Program-made: the position numbers and the translations under genes
The notes under the pieces: model-generated
Told to the model about the DNA's origin: nothing
The model's input: only the letters and a program-made list of their open reading frames with translations
Databases searched by the model: none
Part shown: positions 1 to 8,998 of the stretch, piece by piece
Position numbering within the stretch: the stretch's first letter is position 1
Layout of the letters: each line of letters begins with the position of its first letter
DNA from: JAJEFO01 sp965209045
Lineage (GTDB): Bacteria > Pseudomonadota > Alphaproteobacteria > Rhodobacterales > Rhodobacteraceae
Assembly (NCBI GenBank): GCA_965209045.1
Contig: CBDBPW010000001.1
Location: 930,001-994,000 of the forward strand
Direction of reading: 5' to 3'
Length of the DNA: 64,000 bases

Positions 1-1374
1 AAGAAGATGGGATTCTCCCGGCTTTCCGACATCCACGGATTCCGGCTGATCGTCAGCAGCGATGCCGACTGCTACGCCGCGCTTGGCGCGGTGCACAGGA
101 GGTGGCGCGCGGTTCCGGGAAGATTCAAGGACTACATCAGCCAGCCGAAGTCCAACGGGTACCGCTCGATTCACACAACCGTCTCCGGGCGCGACGCGAA
201 GCGGGTCGAGATCCAGATCCGGACCCAGGAGATGCACGAGGTTGCCGAGGCGGGCGTCGCGGCCCACTGGTCGTACCGTGACGGCGTGCCGTCGGAGAAT
301 CCCTTCGCGGTCGATCCGGCCAAGTGGATTGTCAGCCTTTCGGAGCGGTTCGAGTCAGCGGACGACCACGACGAGTTCCTGGAGCACGTCAAGATGGAGA
401 TGTATGCCGACAAGGTGTTCTGCTTCACGCCAAGGGGCGATGTCGTGAAGCTTCCGCGCGGCGCGACGCCGCTTGACTTCGCGTACGCGATCCACACGCG
501 CATCGGGGACAGCTGCGTTGGCGCGAAGGTTGACGGTGTCCGCGCCCCGCTCTGGACGCGGCTTCGCAACGGGCAGTCGGTGGACATCATGACGGCCCGG
601 GGCCAGCGTCCGCCTGGCACCTGGATCGACATCGTCGCGACCGGCCGCGCCAAGGCGGCCATTCGCCGGTCGCTGCGCGAGGAGAACCGCGAGCGCTTCA
701 TGAAGCTCGGCCGCGAGCTGGTGCGCGTGGCGTTCGACCGGGTCGGCAAGCGTCCCACGGAGAAGGCCTTCACGACGGCCGCGAAGCAGCTACGGCTGGA
801 GAGCGGAACGGAGCTGCTGGTTCGAATCGGCGCGGCCGAGGTCACCGCCCGCGAGGTCATCAGGACGCTCTATCCAGACCTCGAGGGCAGGTCCGGCGAG
901 GAGGTCGACGCGGCCCGGGCCGTCGTCGGGCTCAAGCCCAGCCAGACCTTCCGCCGCGCCCTCTGCTGCCAGCCGGTCCCGGGCGAGCGGATCGTCGGCA
1001 TCGCCTACCGCGGCAAGGGGGTGCTGATCCACGCAATCGACTGCGAGACGCTGGCGGAGCTGGAGGAGGACTCCGGCAGATGGGTCGACCTTCACTGGCA
1101 GGAGGGCCGGCACCCCCCGGTTCACAGCGTCAGCCTCGACATGACGATTGCCAACGACAGCGGGGTCCTGGGCAGGATCTGCACCCTGATCGGGGAGCAG
1201 CGCGCGAACATCTCGGACCTGGTGTTCATCGACAGGAAGCCGGACTTCTACCGTCTCATAATCGACGTGGATCTCCGCGACACCGGGCACCTGCATGCGG
1301 TGATGCTCGCCCTCGAGGCGGACAGCGACGTCGCCTCGCTGGCCAGGCACCGGGACCCGGAACGGAAGCCCTGA
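1..1374 (+). CDS. rsh: RelA/SpoT-family (p)ppGpp synthetase/hydrolase, 5' end outside window
   Basis: This is the C-terminal 457 residues of a bifunctional alarmone synthetase/hydrolase; the reading frame is open to the left edge, so the HD hydrolase domain lies outside the window. The first ~90 residues are the end of the synthetase domain (IHGFRLIV, then FKDYISQPKSNGYRSIHT, then EIQIRTQEMHEVAEAGVAAHW). A TGS domain follows (KVFCFTPRGDVVKLPRGATP, DFAYAIHT), and an ACT domain closes the protein (about the last 80 residues, LDMTIANDSGVLGRICTLIG). The protein makes and degrades ppGpp in the cytosol during starvation. A DUF2062 gene starts 14 bases downstream, an arrangement common in Rhodobacterales. 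Identification is secure; only completeness cannot be judged. Confidence 0.96.
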   Translation, partial: KKMGFSRLSDIHGFRLIVSSDADCYAALGAVHRRWRAVPGRFKDYISQPKSNGYRSIHTTVSGRDAKRVEIQIRTQEMHEVAEAGVAAHWSYRDGVPSENPFAVDPAKWIVSLSERFESADDHDEFLEHVKMEMYADKVFCFTPRGDVVKLPRGATPLDFAYAIHTRIGDSCVGAKVDGVRAPLWTRLRNGQSVDIMTARGQRPPGTWIDIVATGRAKAAIRRSLREENRERFMKLGRELVRVAFDRVGKRPTEKAFTTAAKQLRLESGTELLVRIGAAEVTAREVIRTLYPDLEGRSGEEVDAARAVVGLKPSQTFRRALCCQPVPGERIVGIAYRGKGVLIHAIDCETLAELEEDSGRWVDLHWQEGRHPPVHSVSLDMTIANDSGVLGRICTLIGEQRANISDLVFIDRKPDFYRLIIDVDLRDTGHLHAVMLALEADSDVASLARHRDPERKP

Positions 1375-1388
1375 GGAGGGGGGAGCGC

Positions 1389-2036
1389 GTGATCTTCAAG
1401 CGACGGAATCCGCGGTCCTACGCCGAGATCGTCAGCGAGAGCGTCTACCCCCGGGGCGGCTGGCGGCGCGCCCTGCGCTACGTCGCGCTCCGTCTCCGGC
1501 GCCTGCCCGACCCGGCGCACAGGATCAGCCGCGGGATCGCGGCCGGGGTCTTCATGTCGTTCACGCCCTTCTTCGGCCTGCACTTCTTCCTTGCGGCGCT
1601 GCTGGCGCTGATGATCCGCGGCAACGTCCTCGCGGCGATCCTGGCGACGTTCTTCGGCAACCCGCTGACGTTCCCGCTCATCGCGTCCGTATCGACGGGT
1701 CTCGGCTACTGGATGGTCGGCCAGGAGGGGATGCCGCTGCACCTGACCCTCTGGGCGTTCGCCGACGCGTCGCTGGACTTCTGGCGCAACTTCCATGCGC
1801 TGTTCACGCCCGCGACCGCGGACTGGCAGGGCCTCGTCCTGTTCCTGAAGCGGATCTTCGTGCCCTACCTCGTCGGCGGCCTGACGCTGGGCGTCGTGGC
1901 GGGCGTGGCGTCACACTTCCTGTCGGCGCCGCTGATCGCCGCGTACCAGAAGGCGCGCGTGAACCGGCTCAAGAAGCGGTTCGCGAAGAGGCGCAAGCGC
2001 GCGATGGCCAGGAGGGCCGACGCGCCGGCCGAGTAG
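1389..2036 (+). CDS. DUF2062 domain-containing inner-membrane protein
   Basis: 215 residues. The GTG start at 1389 is chosen because a strong Shine-Dalgarno run (GAGGAGGGG) lies just upstream, overlapping the rsh stop region; the frame is open further upstream but there it only shadows rsh. After a basic N-terminus comes the DUF2062 core with hydrophobic segments (FTPFFGLHFFLAALLALMI, then LAAILATFFGNPLTFPLI). A further membrane segment follows near residue 170, and the C-terminal tail is very basic (KKRFAKRRKRAMARR). The molecular function of the family is unknown. Spacing to rsh implies co-transcription. The rsh-DUF2062 pair is normal for Rhodobacterales, where pdxJ and acpS often follow; they do not follow here. 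Confidence 0.9.
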   Translation: MIFKRRNPRSYAEIVSESVYPRGGWRRALRYVALRLRRLPDPAHRISRGIAAGVFMSFTPFFGLHFFLAALLALMIRGNVLAAILATFFGNPLTFPLIASVSTGLGYWMVGQEGMPLHLTLWAFADASLDFWRNFHALFTPATADWQGLVLFLKRIFVPYLVGGLTLGVVAGVASHFLSAPLIAAYQKARVNRLKKRFAKRRKRAMARRADAPAE

Positions 2037-2538
2037 GCGCCGGCCTGTCCCCGCCCGGGGAACCCGCGAGCCGCGCCAGGCAGGAAAGGTGCCGGCGGGC
2101 CTGCAGGGATGCGCCCGGGCACCGGCAGCCCCTCACCACGCGCGAGGCCAGGCGTTGCGGGACCTGTTGCACGAGCCGGGCGAGGATTGCGGATTTCGCA
2201 TTGCCGGACAGACCGATCCTGCGGGCTTCCTGTCGGTCATGACGAGAGTGGAGAAGCGGTTCTGAACGGCGTTGCGGGCCGACGGCTCCACGTCCTGGCG
2301 CTCGCAGTCTCGGGCCGCAAGGCGTTGAATGAGCGGCTTTGAGCAAAGGGTGAATTTCAACGTGACACGGAGGCAACATGAATCTTCACTACCCATGTTC
2401 GCGCCAACACGGTCCCTTGACTCTCCGGGCCTGTGATTCGCATACCAACCATACCCGGCCTATGCAGGTTCAGTGTACAAGTAGCTTGAACCGGAGACTC
2501 GGCACAGAACAGACAAAGCAACGTCAATGAGGTCAGAC
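2037..2538 (+). other. Gene-free stretch between the DUF2062 gene and the surface-lipoprotein island
   Basis: No credible gene was seen on either strand. Where pdxJ would be expected in many Rhodobacterales there is only non-coding-looking sequence. The last ~10 bases contain GAGG, six bases before the ATG of the next gene, so its ribosome-binding site is here. Confidence 0.5.
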
Positions 2539-4079
2539 ATGACGCAATCAAGACTCCTTATCCGGACCTCCGGTGCGCTAGCGTTTGTGGCGCTGCTTGG
2601 CCTGCGGCGGGTCGGACAACACGGACACCACACCGCCAGTGACGCCAATGCCAGAACCCCCTGCGCTTGAAACCGCGGTCGACGCGCAACGCGCCGCCGC
2701 CGCGGCGAGCATGATGGCTGCGGATCTGCTGGGAGCCGCCGTGGACGCAAGCGCTGACACGGTCGGGGCCGGACCTGCGAATGCCGTCGACGGCAGCTCG
2801 CAAGAGGCATACGAAAACGTCATGACGGTCCTTGGCGCAGGCGCGCTGATTGAAGCTGAGCGGATGAAGGCCGCCAACGCGGTAAAGGCGATCATGGACA
2901 TCGACACTTCCACAATGTCGGATGCCGAAAAGGCGAGAATCGCTGACATCCTCGAAGACGCGGAAGAGGACCTGGCTGACATCGTGGCCATCCAGGAAGC
3001 CGCGGGCGCTGGTTCCCTGGCCAAGGCCGTCGCCGACGTGAAGTCCGGGTCGGGCCGCGACGATTCCGACGCCAAGATCGCGCAGGCCAAGGCCGACCGC
3101 TGCCGTCATCGCTGACCTCCCCGGCTCTACCGCTGCCGCTACCGTCGCGCATGATGCGGTGGCAACGGCAGTCGACACCGCCATCGCTGCCGTCATCGCT
3201 GACCTCCCCGGCTCTACCGCTGCCGCTACCGTCGCGCATGATGCGGTCACGATGACGGCGCATCCGGGAATGACATTCGAGCAGATCACCGGTTCTGCCA
3301 GAATGTCGGCGACGATGATCGGAGACTTCACTGCTGTTGGTGGTACCACTGCTCTGACGAGCACAGATTTGACCGCGGTTGCCCAAAACGGCGTTCAAGC
3401 AGCGGCGTACAAGGGCATTCCGGGCGACCTGTTTTGCTTTAGCGTCACATGCTCTGCCAACGTCGACACCGGGGCAGTTACCGGCGACTTGAAGTTCGCT
3501 CCGGACGATCCGGGCGCGTACTACGTGATGGCGTCGGCCGGCGCCGATTACACGCCCTTGTTGAACGTCGCCAGCTATGGCTACTGGCTGACCGATGCAG
3601 ACGCCATCATGCTGCGCGCCGACAGCCCGTCGACAGGGCTGATCTATGCTCGTGACGCTGATGCAACAAGCGACGTCGAGGCGAGCTACAGCGGCATGGC
3701 TGGCGGATTCTCGGAACGGACGGTCGGCACGGGTGCCGATGCGCTACAGAGTTCCGGCGAGTTCACTGCCAACGTCACGCTGAATGCCACGTTCGCCGCA
3801 GCCGCCTATGACATCAACGGCTCGATCAGCGGGTTTGCCGGAGGCAGTCACGTGAACCCGGACTGGTATGTCCGTCTGGACGAGCAGAACGGTGCAACGG
3901 GCGACATCACGGACGGTGCCGTGACCAGCGCCAGCATGCCCGGCAAGGAGGACGCCACCGCCGGCGCGTGGACGGCGACTGGCTACGGCGCATCCGGGGA
4001 GCGCCCCAGCGGCTTTGTGGGCACCTTCCATGCCACATTCGATGACGGCACGGCAGCAGGCGTCTACCAGGCCGATTGA
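2539..4079 (+). pseudogene. Frameshifted Slam-type surface lipoprotein with C-terminal TbpB-like barrel
   Basis: The ATG at 2539 (GAGG six bases upstream) begins a lipoprotein signal peptide (MTQSRLLIRTSGALAFVALL). One extra base near 2593-2598 puts the expected lipobox LACGGSDN in the next frame, so reading from 2539 leaves the lipoprotein frame at the signal peptide. The second frame runs to a TGA at 3113-3115 through an Ala/Asp-rich helical region. A further shift near 3091-3098 is needed to enter the frame that continues to 4079. The last ~240 residues alternate in beta-strand style (ASYGYWL, SGEFTANVTLNATF, YDINGSISGF, FVGTFHATF, GVYQAD), as in TbpB/fHbp-like barrels. A Slam gene lies downstream. 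Either the gene is dead, or it is switched by frameshifting, or the sequence has two errors. Barrel assignment is by eye. Confidence 0.6.
3099..3247 (+). repeat. Tandem 87-bp repeat inside the surface-lipoprotein gene
   Basis: The 62 bases at 3099-3160 recur exactly at 3186-3247, an offset of 87 bases (29 codons), so copies are in frame with each other and encode an AAVIADLPG-type unit. The second frameshift of the gene lies at the left edge of copy 1, where about 8 bases present before copy 2 (ACCGCCAT) are missing. This suggests that repeat expansion or contraction caused the lesion. Confidence 0.85.
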
Positions 4080-4121
4080 TCAGCGCCTCCGGCCGGGATC
4101 ACGTCTGTTGAAGAACTATCG

Positions 4122-4150
4122 GCCCCGCCGCACCACTTGCGGCGGGGCTT
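4122..4150 (+). terminator. Hairpin terminator after the surface-lipoprotein gene
   Basis: A perfect 11-bp stem (4122-4132 GCCCCGCCGCA with 4138-4148 TGCGGCGGGGC) and 5-base loop is followed by TTCCCTGTT, a weak T tract. It sits 43 bases after the stop at 4079 and separates the lipoprotein gene from the Slam gene. Confidence 0.75.
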
Positions 4151-4562
4151 CCCTGTTCCAGGTTCTTTTGCGGGAATGCCAGCGACGCGCGTGTCCGGAT
4201 CTCTGTCGCATTGGCCGTCCGCCTCCAATCGGACAATCGGTCATCGGTGCGTTCAGCCAGCAGCACCTCGATGCCATGATGTTGTTGCTACAAGTGAACG
4301 ACCTGACAGGCGCCACCCTTCTTCGGGCGCCTGCAGATCCTGGAATTGCAGCCTCTGGCGGCGATCCCGGCGGCCAGTCCGATCAAGATGTAGATTGTGA
4401 TGCCGAGAGCGTCGCCGAGCCAACGTCGCGCGCAGATGCAACTTGAAGGCGCGTGACACTCAGGAGTAGGAAGGTCTTGCGTTGCGCCACGCTCCCTTTC
4501 GGCCCTTGCGGCCCTGTCGCGTTCAGGGCACGAACGGATCACAAGGAATGAAGGGGATTCGC
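4151..4562 (+). other. Gene-free stretch upstream of the Slam gene
   Basis: No supported gene. The only notable element is AAGGGG six bases before the ATG at 4563, used here to fix the start of the Slam gene. An in-frame ATG at 4548 exists, but its purine run abuts the start codon. Confidence 0.5.
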
Positions 4563-5960
4563 ATGGGCACGGGCTTGAACCTCGCCACGCTTCTGTTCGG
4601 GGCCTTTCTGGCCGTCATGCTGGCTGTCCCGGCGGGACCGGCTCATGGGCAGGACGGCGCTCCGGCGGCGCGGCCTGCGGCCGACCCGCCGGACGCGCAG
4701 TTCGGGAGCGCGGCCGCGCTTCTCGGCGAAGGCCGGTGGGAGGCGGCGTTCGACATCCTCGGGCCCCTGGCGGCGCGCGACGCGCGCGCGCACGCGCTGC
4801 TGTTCGAGACCGGCATGGCGACGCTGGGAGCGGCGCACCGCCCCGGGATCGGGGACGTCGAGCGCGACGTGCTTCTCGACGTCTCGATCGGCGCGTTCCA
4901 GGCCCTCCTCGCGGCCAGCCCCGACCTGACCCGGGCCCGGCTGGAGCTGGCTCGCGCCTTCTTCCTGAAGGGCCAGGACGGCCTGGCCCGGCGGCAGTTC
5001 GAGCGGGTTCTGGCCGGAGACGTTCCGGCGCCGGTGGCGGCGAACGTCAACCGGTTCCTGGCCGAGATCCGCGCGCGCCGCCGGTGGAGCGCGCATGGCG
5101 GGATCGGGCTGGCGCCGGACACCAACATCGGCGCGGCCCCGCCCCAGCGGGCGCAGCTGGTCGACACCCCGTTCGGGCGGCTTCCCTTCACCCCCGACGA
5201 GAGGCCGACGTCCGGCCTGGGGGCGCTGCTCTGGGGCGGCTGGGAGTACCAGCGGCCGCTGGGGGAGCGCACGGGGCTGCGCTTCGGCGGCAGCCTCTCG
5301 CGGCGCGAGCATGCGGGCAGCCGCTTCGACCGGATGACGCTGGGCGCCCTTGCGGGCCCGCGCTGGCTGGTTGCGCCCGGCACGGAAGCGAGCCTGCTTG
5401 CCACCGCGAGCCGTCACTGGCAGGGGTCGGGCGTGTCGCATGACGAGCTGGGGCTTCGCCTCGAGGGACGGCACAGCCGCGGGCGCAGGACCCTGCTGGA
5501 CTTCAGCGGCGCCTGGCGCAAGCGCGGCTGGACCGAGGATCCCGGCCGCGACGGCCCGGTCGCCAGCCTCCGCTTCGGCGTCCGCTACCAGGCCTCGCCC
5601 GTCCTGGTCCTGAACGCTGCCGCGTTCGCCGAGCGCGACCGCCCCGGCGAGGCGGCGCGCCGGACCAGGGCCTACGGGCTGAGCCTCGGGTTCGGCCGGG
5701 ACCTGCCCCGGGGGTTCACGGTCGGGCTGGAAGCCTCGCTGAACAGGACAAGGCACGACGAGATCGGGTTCAATACCAGGGACGGCGGGCGGCGCGCGGA
5801 CCGCACGACGGGCCTGAGCGCAAGCCTGACCAAGCGCGACCTGACGATCAGGGGGTTCAGCCCGCGCCTCACGCTGGGCCATTCCGTGCGCGCCTCGAAC
5901 GCCGTCTTCCAGGACTACGAGCGCACCTTCGGCGAGATCAGCTTCGTCAGGCAGTTCTGA
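4563..5960 (+). CDS. Surface lipoprotein assembly modifier (Slam), TPR plus DUF560 barrel
   Basis: 465 residues. A signal peptide (about residues 1-28, ending AGPAHG) is followed by an alpha-helical TPR-like region (about 45-170: AALLGEGRWEAAFDILGPL, ARLELARAFFLKGQDGLARR). An outer-membrane barrel of the DUF560/SlipAM type then begins at about 175 (GGIGLAPDTNIG) and ends in Phe (FGEISFVRQF), as barrel proteins usually do. Slam proteins of Neisseria and relatives flip folded lipoproteins such as TbpB, LbpB, fHbp and HpuA to the outside of the outer membrane. Here the gene lies between a broken TbpB-barrel-like lipoprotein and a metalloprotease lipoprotein with a similar C-terminal barrel, which fits a Slam with its cargo. 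Length and domain order are normal for the family. Specificity for these neighbours is inferred. Confidence 0.85.
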   Translation: MGTGLNLATLLFGAFLAVMLAVPAGPAHGQDGAPAARPAADPPDAQFGSAAALLGEGRWEAAFDILGPLAARDARAHALLFETGMATLGAAHRPGIGDVERDVLLDVSIGAFQALLAASPDLTRARLELARAFFLKGQDGLARRQFERVLAGDVPAPVAANVNRFLAEIRARRRWSAHGGIGLAPDTNIGAAPPQRAQLVDTPFGRLPFTPDERPTSGLGALLWGGWEYQRPLGERTGLRFGGSLSRREHAGSRFDRMTLGALAGPRWLVAPGTEASLLATASRHWQGSGVSHDELGLRLEGRHSRGRRTLLDFSGAWRKRGWTEDPGRDGPVASLRFGVRYQASPVLVLNAAAFAERDRPGEAARRTRAYGLSLGFGRDLPRGFTVGLEASLNRTRHDEIGFNTRDGGRRADRTTGLSASLTKRDLTIRGFSPRLTLGHSVRASNAVFQDYERTFGEISFVRQF

Positions 5961-5976
5961 ACGGTGAGGGACCTTT

Positions 5977-6024
5977 CACAATTGCAGATGACGCTGAAGA
6001 CGAGTTGACTTCTGTGCAATTGTG
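5977..6024. repeat. Perfect 10-bp inverted repeat behind the Slam gene
   Basis: CACAATTGCA at 5977-5986 is matched by its reverse complement TGCAATTGTG at 6015-6024, with a 28-base spacer. There is no T tract. It may be an attenuator, a regulator site or a weak terminator between the Slam gene and the next lipoprotein gene. Confidence 0.5.
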
Positions 6025-6210
6025 GCGTGCCCGGTCCCGAAACCCGCTTGAGCGGCTTGGCGCAGCGAACAGGGGCGCGTGAGGATCGACGGGCCCCTGT
6101 TTCGCGAAAGATGGGCTGCCCGAACGAACTGGACGGGCTACGTCGAGCGCTTCGCTTCCAGGCCGAGCCTCTTGGCGGTCTTTGGCGCAAGGGATGAGGA
6201 ATCTACGGCG

Positions 6211-7752
6211 ATGAGGCGAGCTTGTGAAACACTTCCGCTCAGTCTGGCGGGAGCAATCCTTGCGGCAGCGCTGCTGCTGTCTGCCTGCGGCGGCGGGGCC
6301 GGATCGTCAGCGGCTGGCGGCGAAGGTGCCACGCCGCCAATTCCGGCGCCAGTGCCAATGCCGCCTTCCCCGCCACCTCATCCGCTTGCCAAGCCCCAGC
6401 AGGCCGAGATCCGCGTTTCTTACCGTTTCAGCGGTCGCCATGTCGGGATCGGACCCGCCTTCGCGAACGAAAGACCGGACATCGATGACCTCGAAACCCG
6501 GTCCCTATTCGGTTCGTACGACGTCGGCTCCGGACGCTGGCGGGACGGGCACGGCCGGGACGGCAGCGCCAGCGCCGCGGAAGTGGTCCGCTTCCTCCGC
6601 TCCTTCCAGACACAGCAGGATCGCGAAGGCGGCGGCGACCTGGTCTTCATCGACTTCGGGGTGCAGAAATCCCTCCGGATTGGCAACACGGCGCGCGCCT
6701 CGGAGCGCAGGGCGGTCGTCGCGGCGCTACGCAACATGAACACCAGCCTGCCCTGGCGGCACCGCATCCTGCTTGGTCCGGACATTTCCGAGAGCGTTGC
6801 GCCCGAAGACATTCCCGACGACGAAATCCATATCCACTTCACGGACGGCAAGGCGCTCTGGCCGGAAGTCGAAGACGGCGAGGAATACGAACGGAACGTT
6901 CTCGGAATCGGCGGGTCGAATTTCGACCGGGAGGCGCAGAGGGCTCTTGGCGGATACACTTACATCGACCGGCAGGCCGTCGGTCGAGGCACTGCGCGGA
7001 TGGAGTTCGTCGTCACCCACGAGCTCCTGCACGCCTGGGGGATGGGAGCGCATGTCGATCCAGGGGCGTATCCGGACGCCATTCTCGTGCCCGTCCTGCC
7101 GCGCCACCTGAACGAAGTGCCCCTTCTCTGGCTGACGGTGGAAGGCGAGGCACTGCTGGCGGAGATCAAGATCGCGCCGGGAACGCGGGTCTCTGACCTG
7201 ACGGTTGCCGATCTCGGACCGTGGGACGACGACGGGTTTCACCTTCTAGGCCAGATCGGTCTTGGCGGAACGGATGCTGAGGCCATGCAGTTCGGGGCCG
7301 GGTACCGGAACGGCCTTGGCAGGCCCTGGATATGGGGTCCCGTGCCCTCGACGCGGCTACGGGCCAACCCGGAGATGTCTGGACGGCGCACGGCAACATG
7401 GGCCGGATCGCTTCTGGGGTTCTCGGGCGCTGGCCGCCCGGTGGCCGGAGACGCGGAGATCGGCATAGACATCGCAAGCCTGCAGGGTCGGGCGGACTTC
7501 ACGGAACTCGAATCCTGGGCCCGGGAGACGCACCCCGGCGAACCAGGCACCGGTCACCGCTGGGGCGACGGCGATCTTGGCTACACCATCGGCGTGAGGA
7601 CGGAGGCGGGAACCGAAACTTTCGTCTCGACCTTCGCATCCGGGGACGATCCTGGCGTGGTGACGGGCGCATTCGTGGGTGCGCGCCATGAGGGCGCAGC
7701 CGGGGTCCTGGAGCATCCCGATCTCTCGGCGGCGTTCGGAGCCACACGGTAG
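6211..7752 (+). CDS. Surface-lipoprotein candidate: zinc metalloprotease motif with C-terminal Slam-cargo-like barrel
   Basis: 513 residues; the ATG at 6211 is chosen because GAGGA lies ~10 bases upstream and a lipoprotein signal follows directly (LLLSACGGG, lipid Cys26). A Gly/Ser/Pro-rich tether (about 27-62) leads to a domain with the zincin motif HELLHAWGMGAHVD (His270, Glu271, His274, His281). The last ~120 residues (ATWAGSLLGF at about 395, then GDAEIGIDIASLQGRADFTEL, VVTGAFVGARHEGAAGVLEH, AAFGATR at the end) match by eye the eight-stranded barrel of TbpB/fHbp-like lipoproteins, including the AGVxE...AFGA.R ending. Next to a Slam gene, this suggests a protease exported to the cell surface by Slam. 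The substrate is unknown. Lipoprotein and motif are clear; the barrel needs structure prediction. Confidence 0.75.
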   Translation: MRRACETLPLSLAGAILAAALLLSACGGGAGSSAAGGEGATPPIPAPVPMPPSPPPHPLAKPQQAEIRVSYRFSGRHVGIGPAFANERPDIDDLETRSLFGSYDVGSGRWRDGHGRDGSASAAEVVRFLRSFQTQQDREGGGDLVFIDFGVQKSLRIGNTARASERRAVVAALRNMNTSLPWRHRILLGPDISESVAPEDIPDDEIHIHFTDGKALWPEVEDGEEYERNVLGIGGSNFDREAQRALGGYTYIDRQAVGRGTARMEFVVTHELLHAWGMGAHVDPGAYPDAILVPVLPRHLNEVPLLWLTVEGEALLAEIKIAPGTRVSDLTVADLGPWDDDGFHLLGQIGLGGTDAEAMQFGAGYRNGLGRPWIWGPVPSTRLRANPEMSGRRTATWAGSLLGFSGAGRPVAGDAEIGIDIASLQGRADFTELESWARETHPGEPGTGHRWGDGDLGYTIGVRTEAGTETFVSTFASGDDPGVVTGAFVGARHEGAAGVLEHPDLSAAFGATR

Positions 7753-8356
7753 CAGGGCCTGAGGCAATCAGCGAAGCTTCCATGCGTGCCATGCACGCTG
7801 CCGGGCGCCAAGGCTGACCCAGAGAGCGCTGGGTGGCAGGACTGCATCGCCCAACCGGAAATGAATTCGGAGGCGGTCGGTCGGGGCAATTGCTGAATGG
7901 TCGATGCGAACGGATTGTGTAGTCCGCTGCACGTCCGCAATCAAGCTGACCGTGCGCATTGCATCTTCTGCGAATGTTGCTCCGGGTTGGACCGTTGCCT
8001 CGGTCAAGAAATTGCCAGAGACCCGGCTTTGCCGTCAGTCGTCTCCGGGCCGCGCGGTCAGGACTGGAGGCCGCTGTCAGCGGCAACTGTAAGCACGCCA
8101 CTCGTGGCAGCCTGCGGACACCGCGATGTCACCGGTCGGCCTTCGAATGGCGGCGGCCGTCCAGCGGGACGGCTTGCCCGCTTTGGTGTCGCGTCCGAAT
8201 TCCCGCCACGACGTAACCGTCGCGGTCCGTTCCTCGTCCGGCATCGCGGCATCGGAGATGATCGCCACCGCGACGACGTGTCAACGCCCACGACCCATGT
8301 CGAATTGACAGTGGCGCCGCGGCGATTCGGGTCGCGGAGCACGCCGAAAACATGCA
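7753..8356 (+). other. Gene-free stretch after the metalloprotease lipoprotein gene
   Basis: Only short overlapping frames with no recognisable product. I see no terminator or RNA. Confidence 0.45.
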
Positions 8357-8998
8357 TCAATCCGGCGCTACCGTGTCACCCGTGTAAAAGGCCTTCGTCC
8401 GCTCCGACGCTTCGCGCGCAACGTCGGGATCCGTTCCCGATGCCTCGGCCGCCCGGACCCAAGCCGCGCTGCTTCCGACGATGAGCGCTTTTCCGTCACG
8501 AGTCGTGTGGAACGTCGCCCCGTCCAGCTTGGGTTCGTTCGGCCGCGCAAGATGCAGTTCCATTCCCAGCAGGCCCATCTCCCAGCCTACGCCGACGGCC
8601 CCGGGACCGAACCTGTGCCAGTGGTCCGACACCAGCGCGGTATGCGTGATCGCGAGGCGCGAGCGGCCGATCCCGTCATTGCACAGACGGACATCCACCC
8701 AGCTCACGTCACCGCCGAACTCCCACGTCAGCCCGAGATGAGAGGGACGCTCGCAGTGACTGATCGTGCCGCATGCGTTTCCCTCCAGCTGGTAGCGGCC
8801 CCCGGGTTCGAGGCGGCCGCTGACTGGCAGGAACCAGCGCGGGATTCGTTTAGCGCTCGTAACGGCGTCCCAGAGGTCCTCAACTGTCGTCGCGTAGCTG
8901 CGGGCGAGGGTGACCGCGTGAGCGGCCTTTCCGTCGCGCTCCAGGGACGACACTGTGCGCTCCACGGCGCCGAGGAGGCGTTCGACATCCAGGTCCAT
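8357..8998 (-). CDS. SRPBCC/AHSA1-type ligand-binding domain protein
   Basis: 213 residues. The ATG at 8998 is preceded by GGAGAAGCC, a good ribosome-binding site. Residues about 28-170 follow the START-like AHSA1 pattern: YATTVEDLWDAVTSAKRIPRWF, then SGRLEPGGRYQLEGNACGTI, then HLGLTWEFGGD. These helix-grip proteins bind hydrophobic ligands; many bacterial members are uncharacterised and often pair with ArsR-type regulators. No ArsR gene is present. The gene is isolated in decayed surroundings but has no visible lesion. Confidence 0.85.
   Translation of the reverse strand: MDLDVERLLGAVERTVSSLERDGKAAHAVTLARSYATTVEDLWDAVTSAKRIPRWFLPVSGRLEPGGRYQLEGNACGTISHCERPSHLGLTWEFGGDVSWVDVRLCNDGIGRSRLAITHTALVSDHWHRFGPGAVGVGWEMGLLGMELHLARPNEPKLDGATFHTTRDGKALIVGSSAAWVRAAEASGTDPDVAREASERTKAFYTGDTVAPD

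Noticed and set aside
4539..5882. Long minus-strand frame (447 codons) opposite the Slam gene
   Set aside because: Arg/Pro/Ala-rich antisense shadow of a well-supported signal-peptide/TPR/barrel gene; no domain, start or ribosome-binding site of its own.
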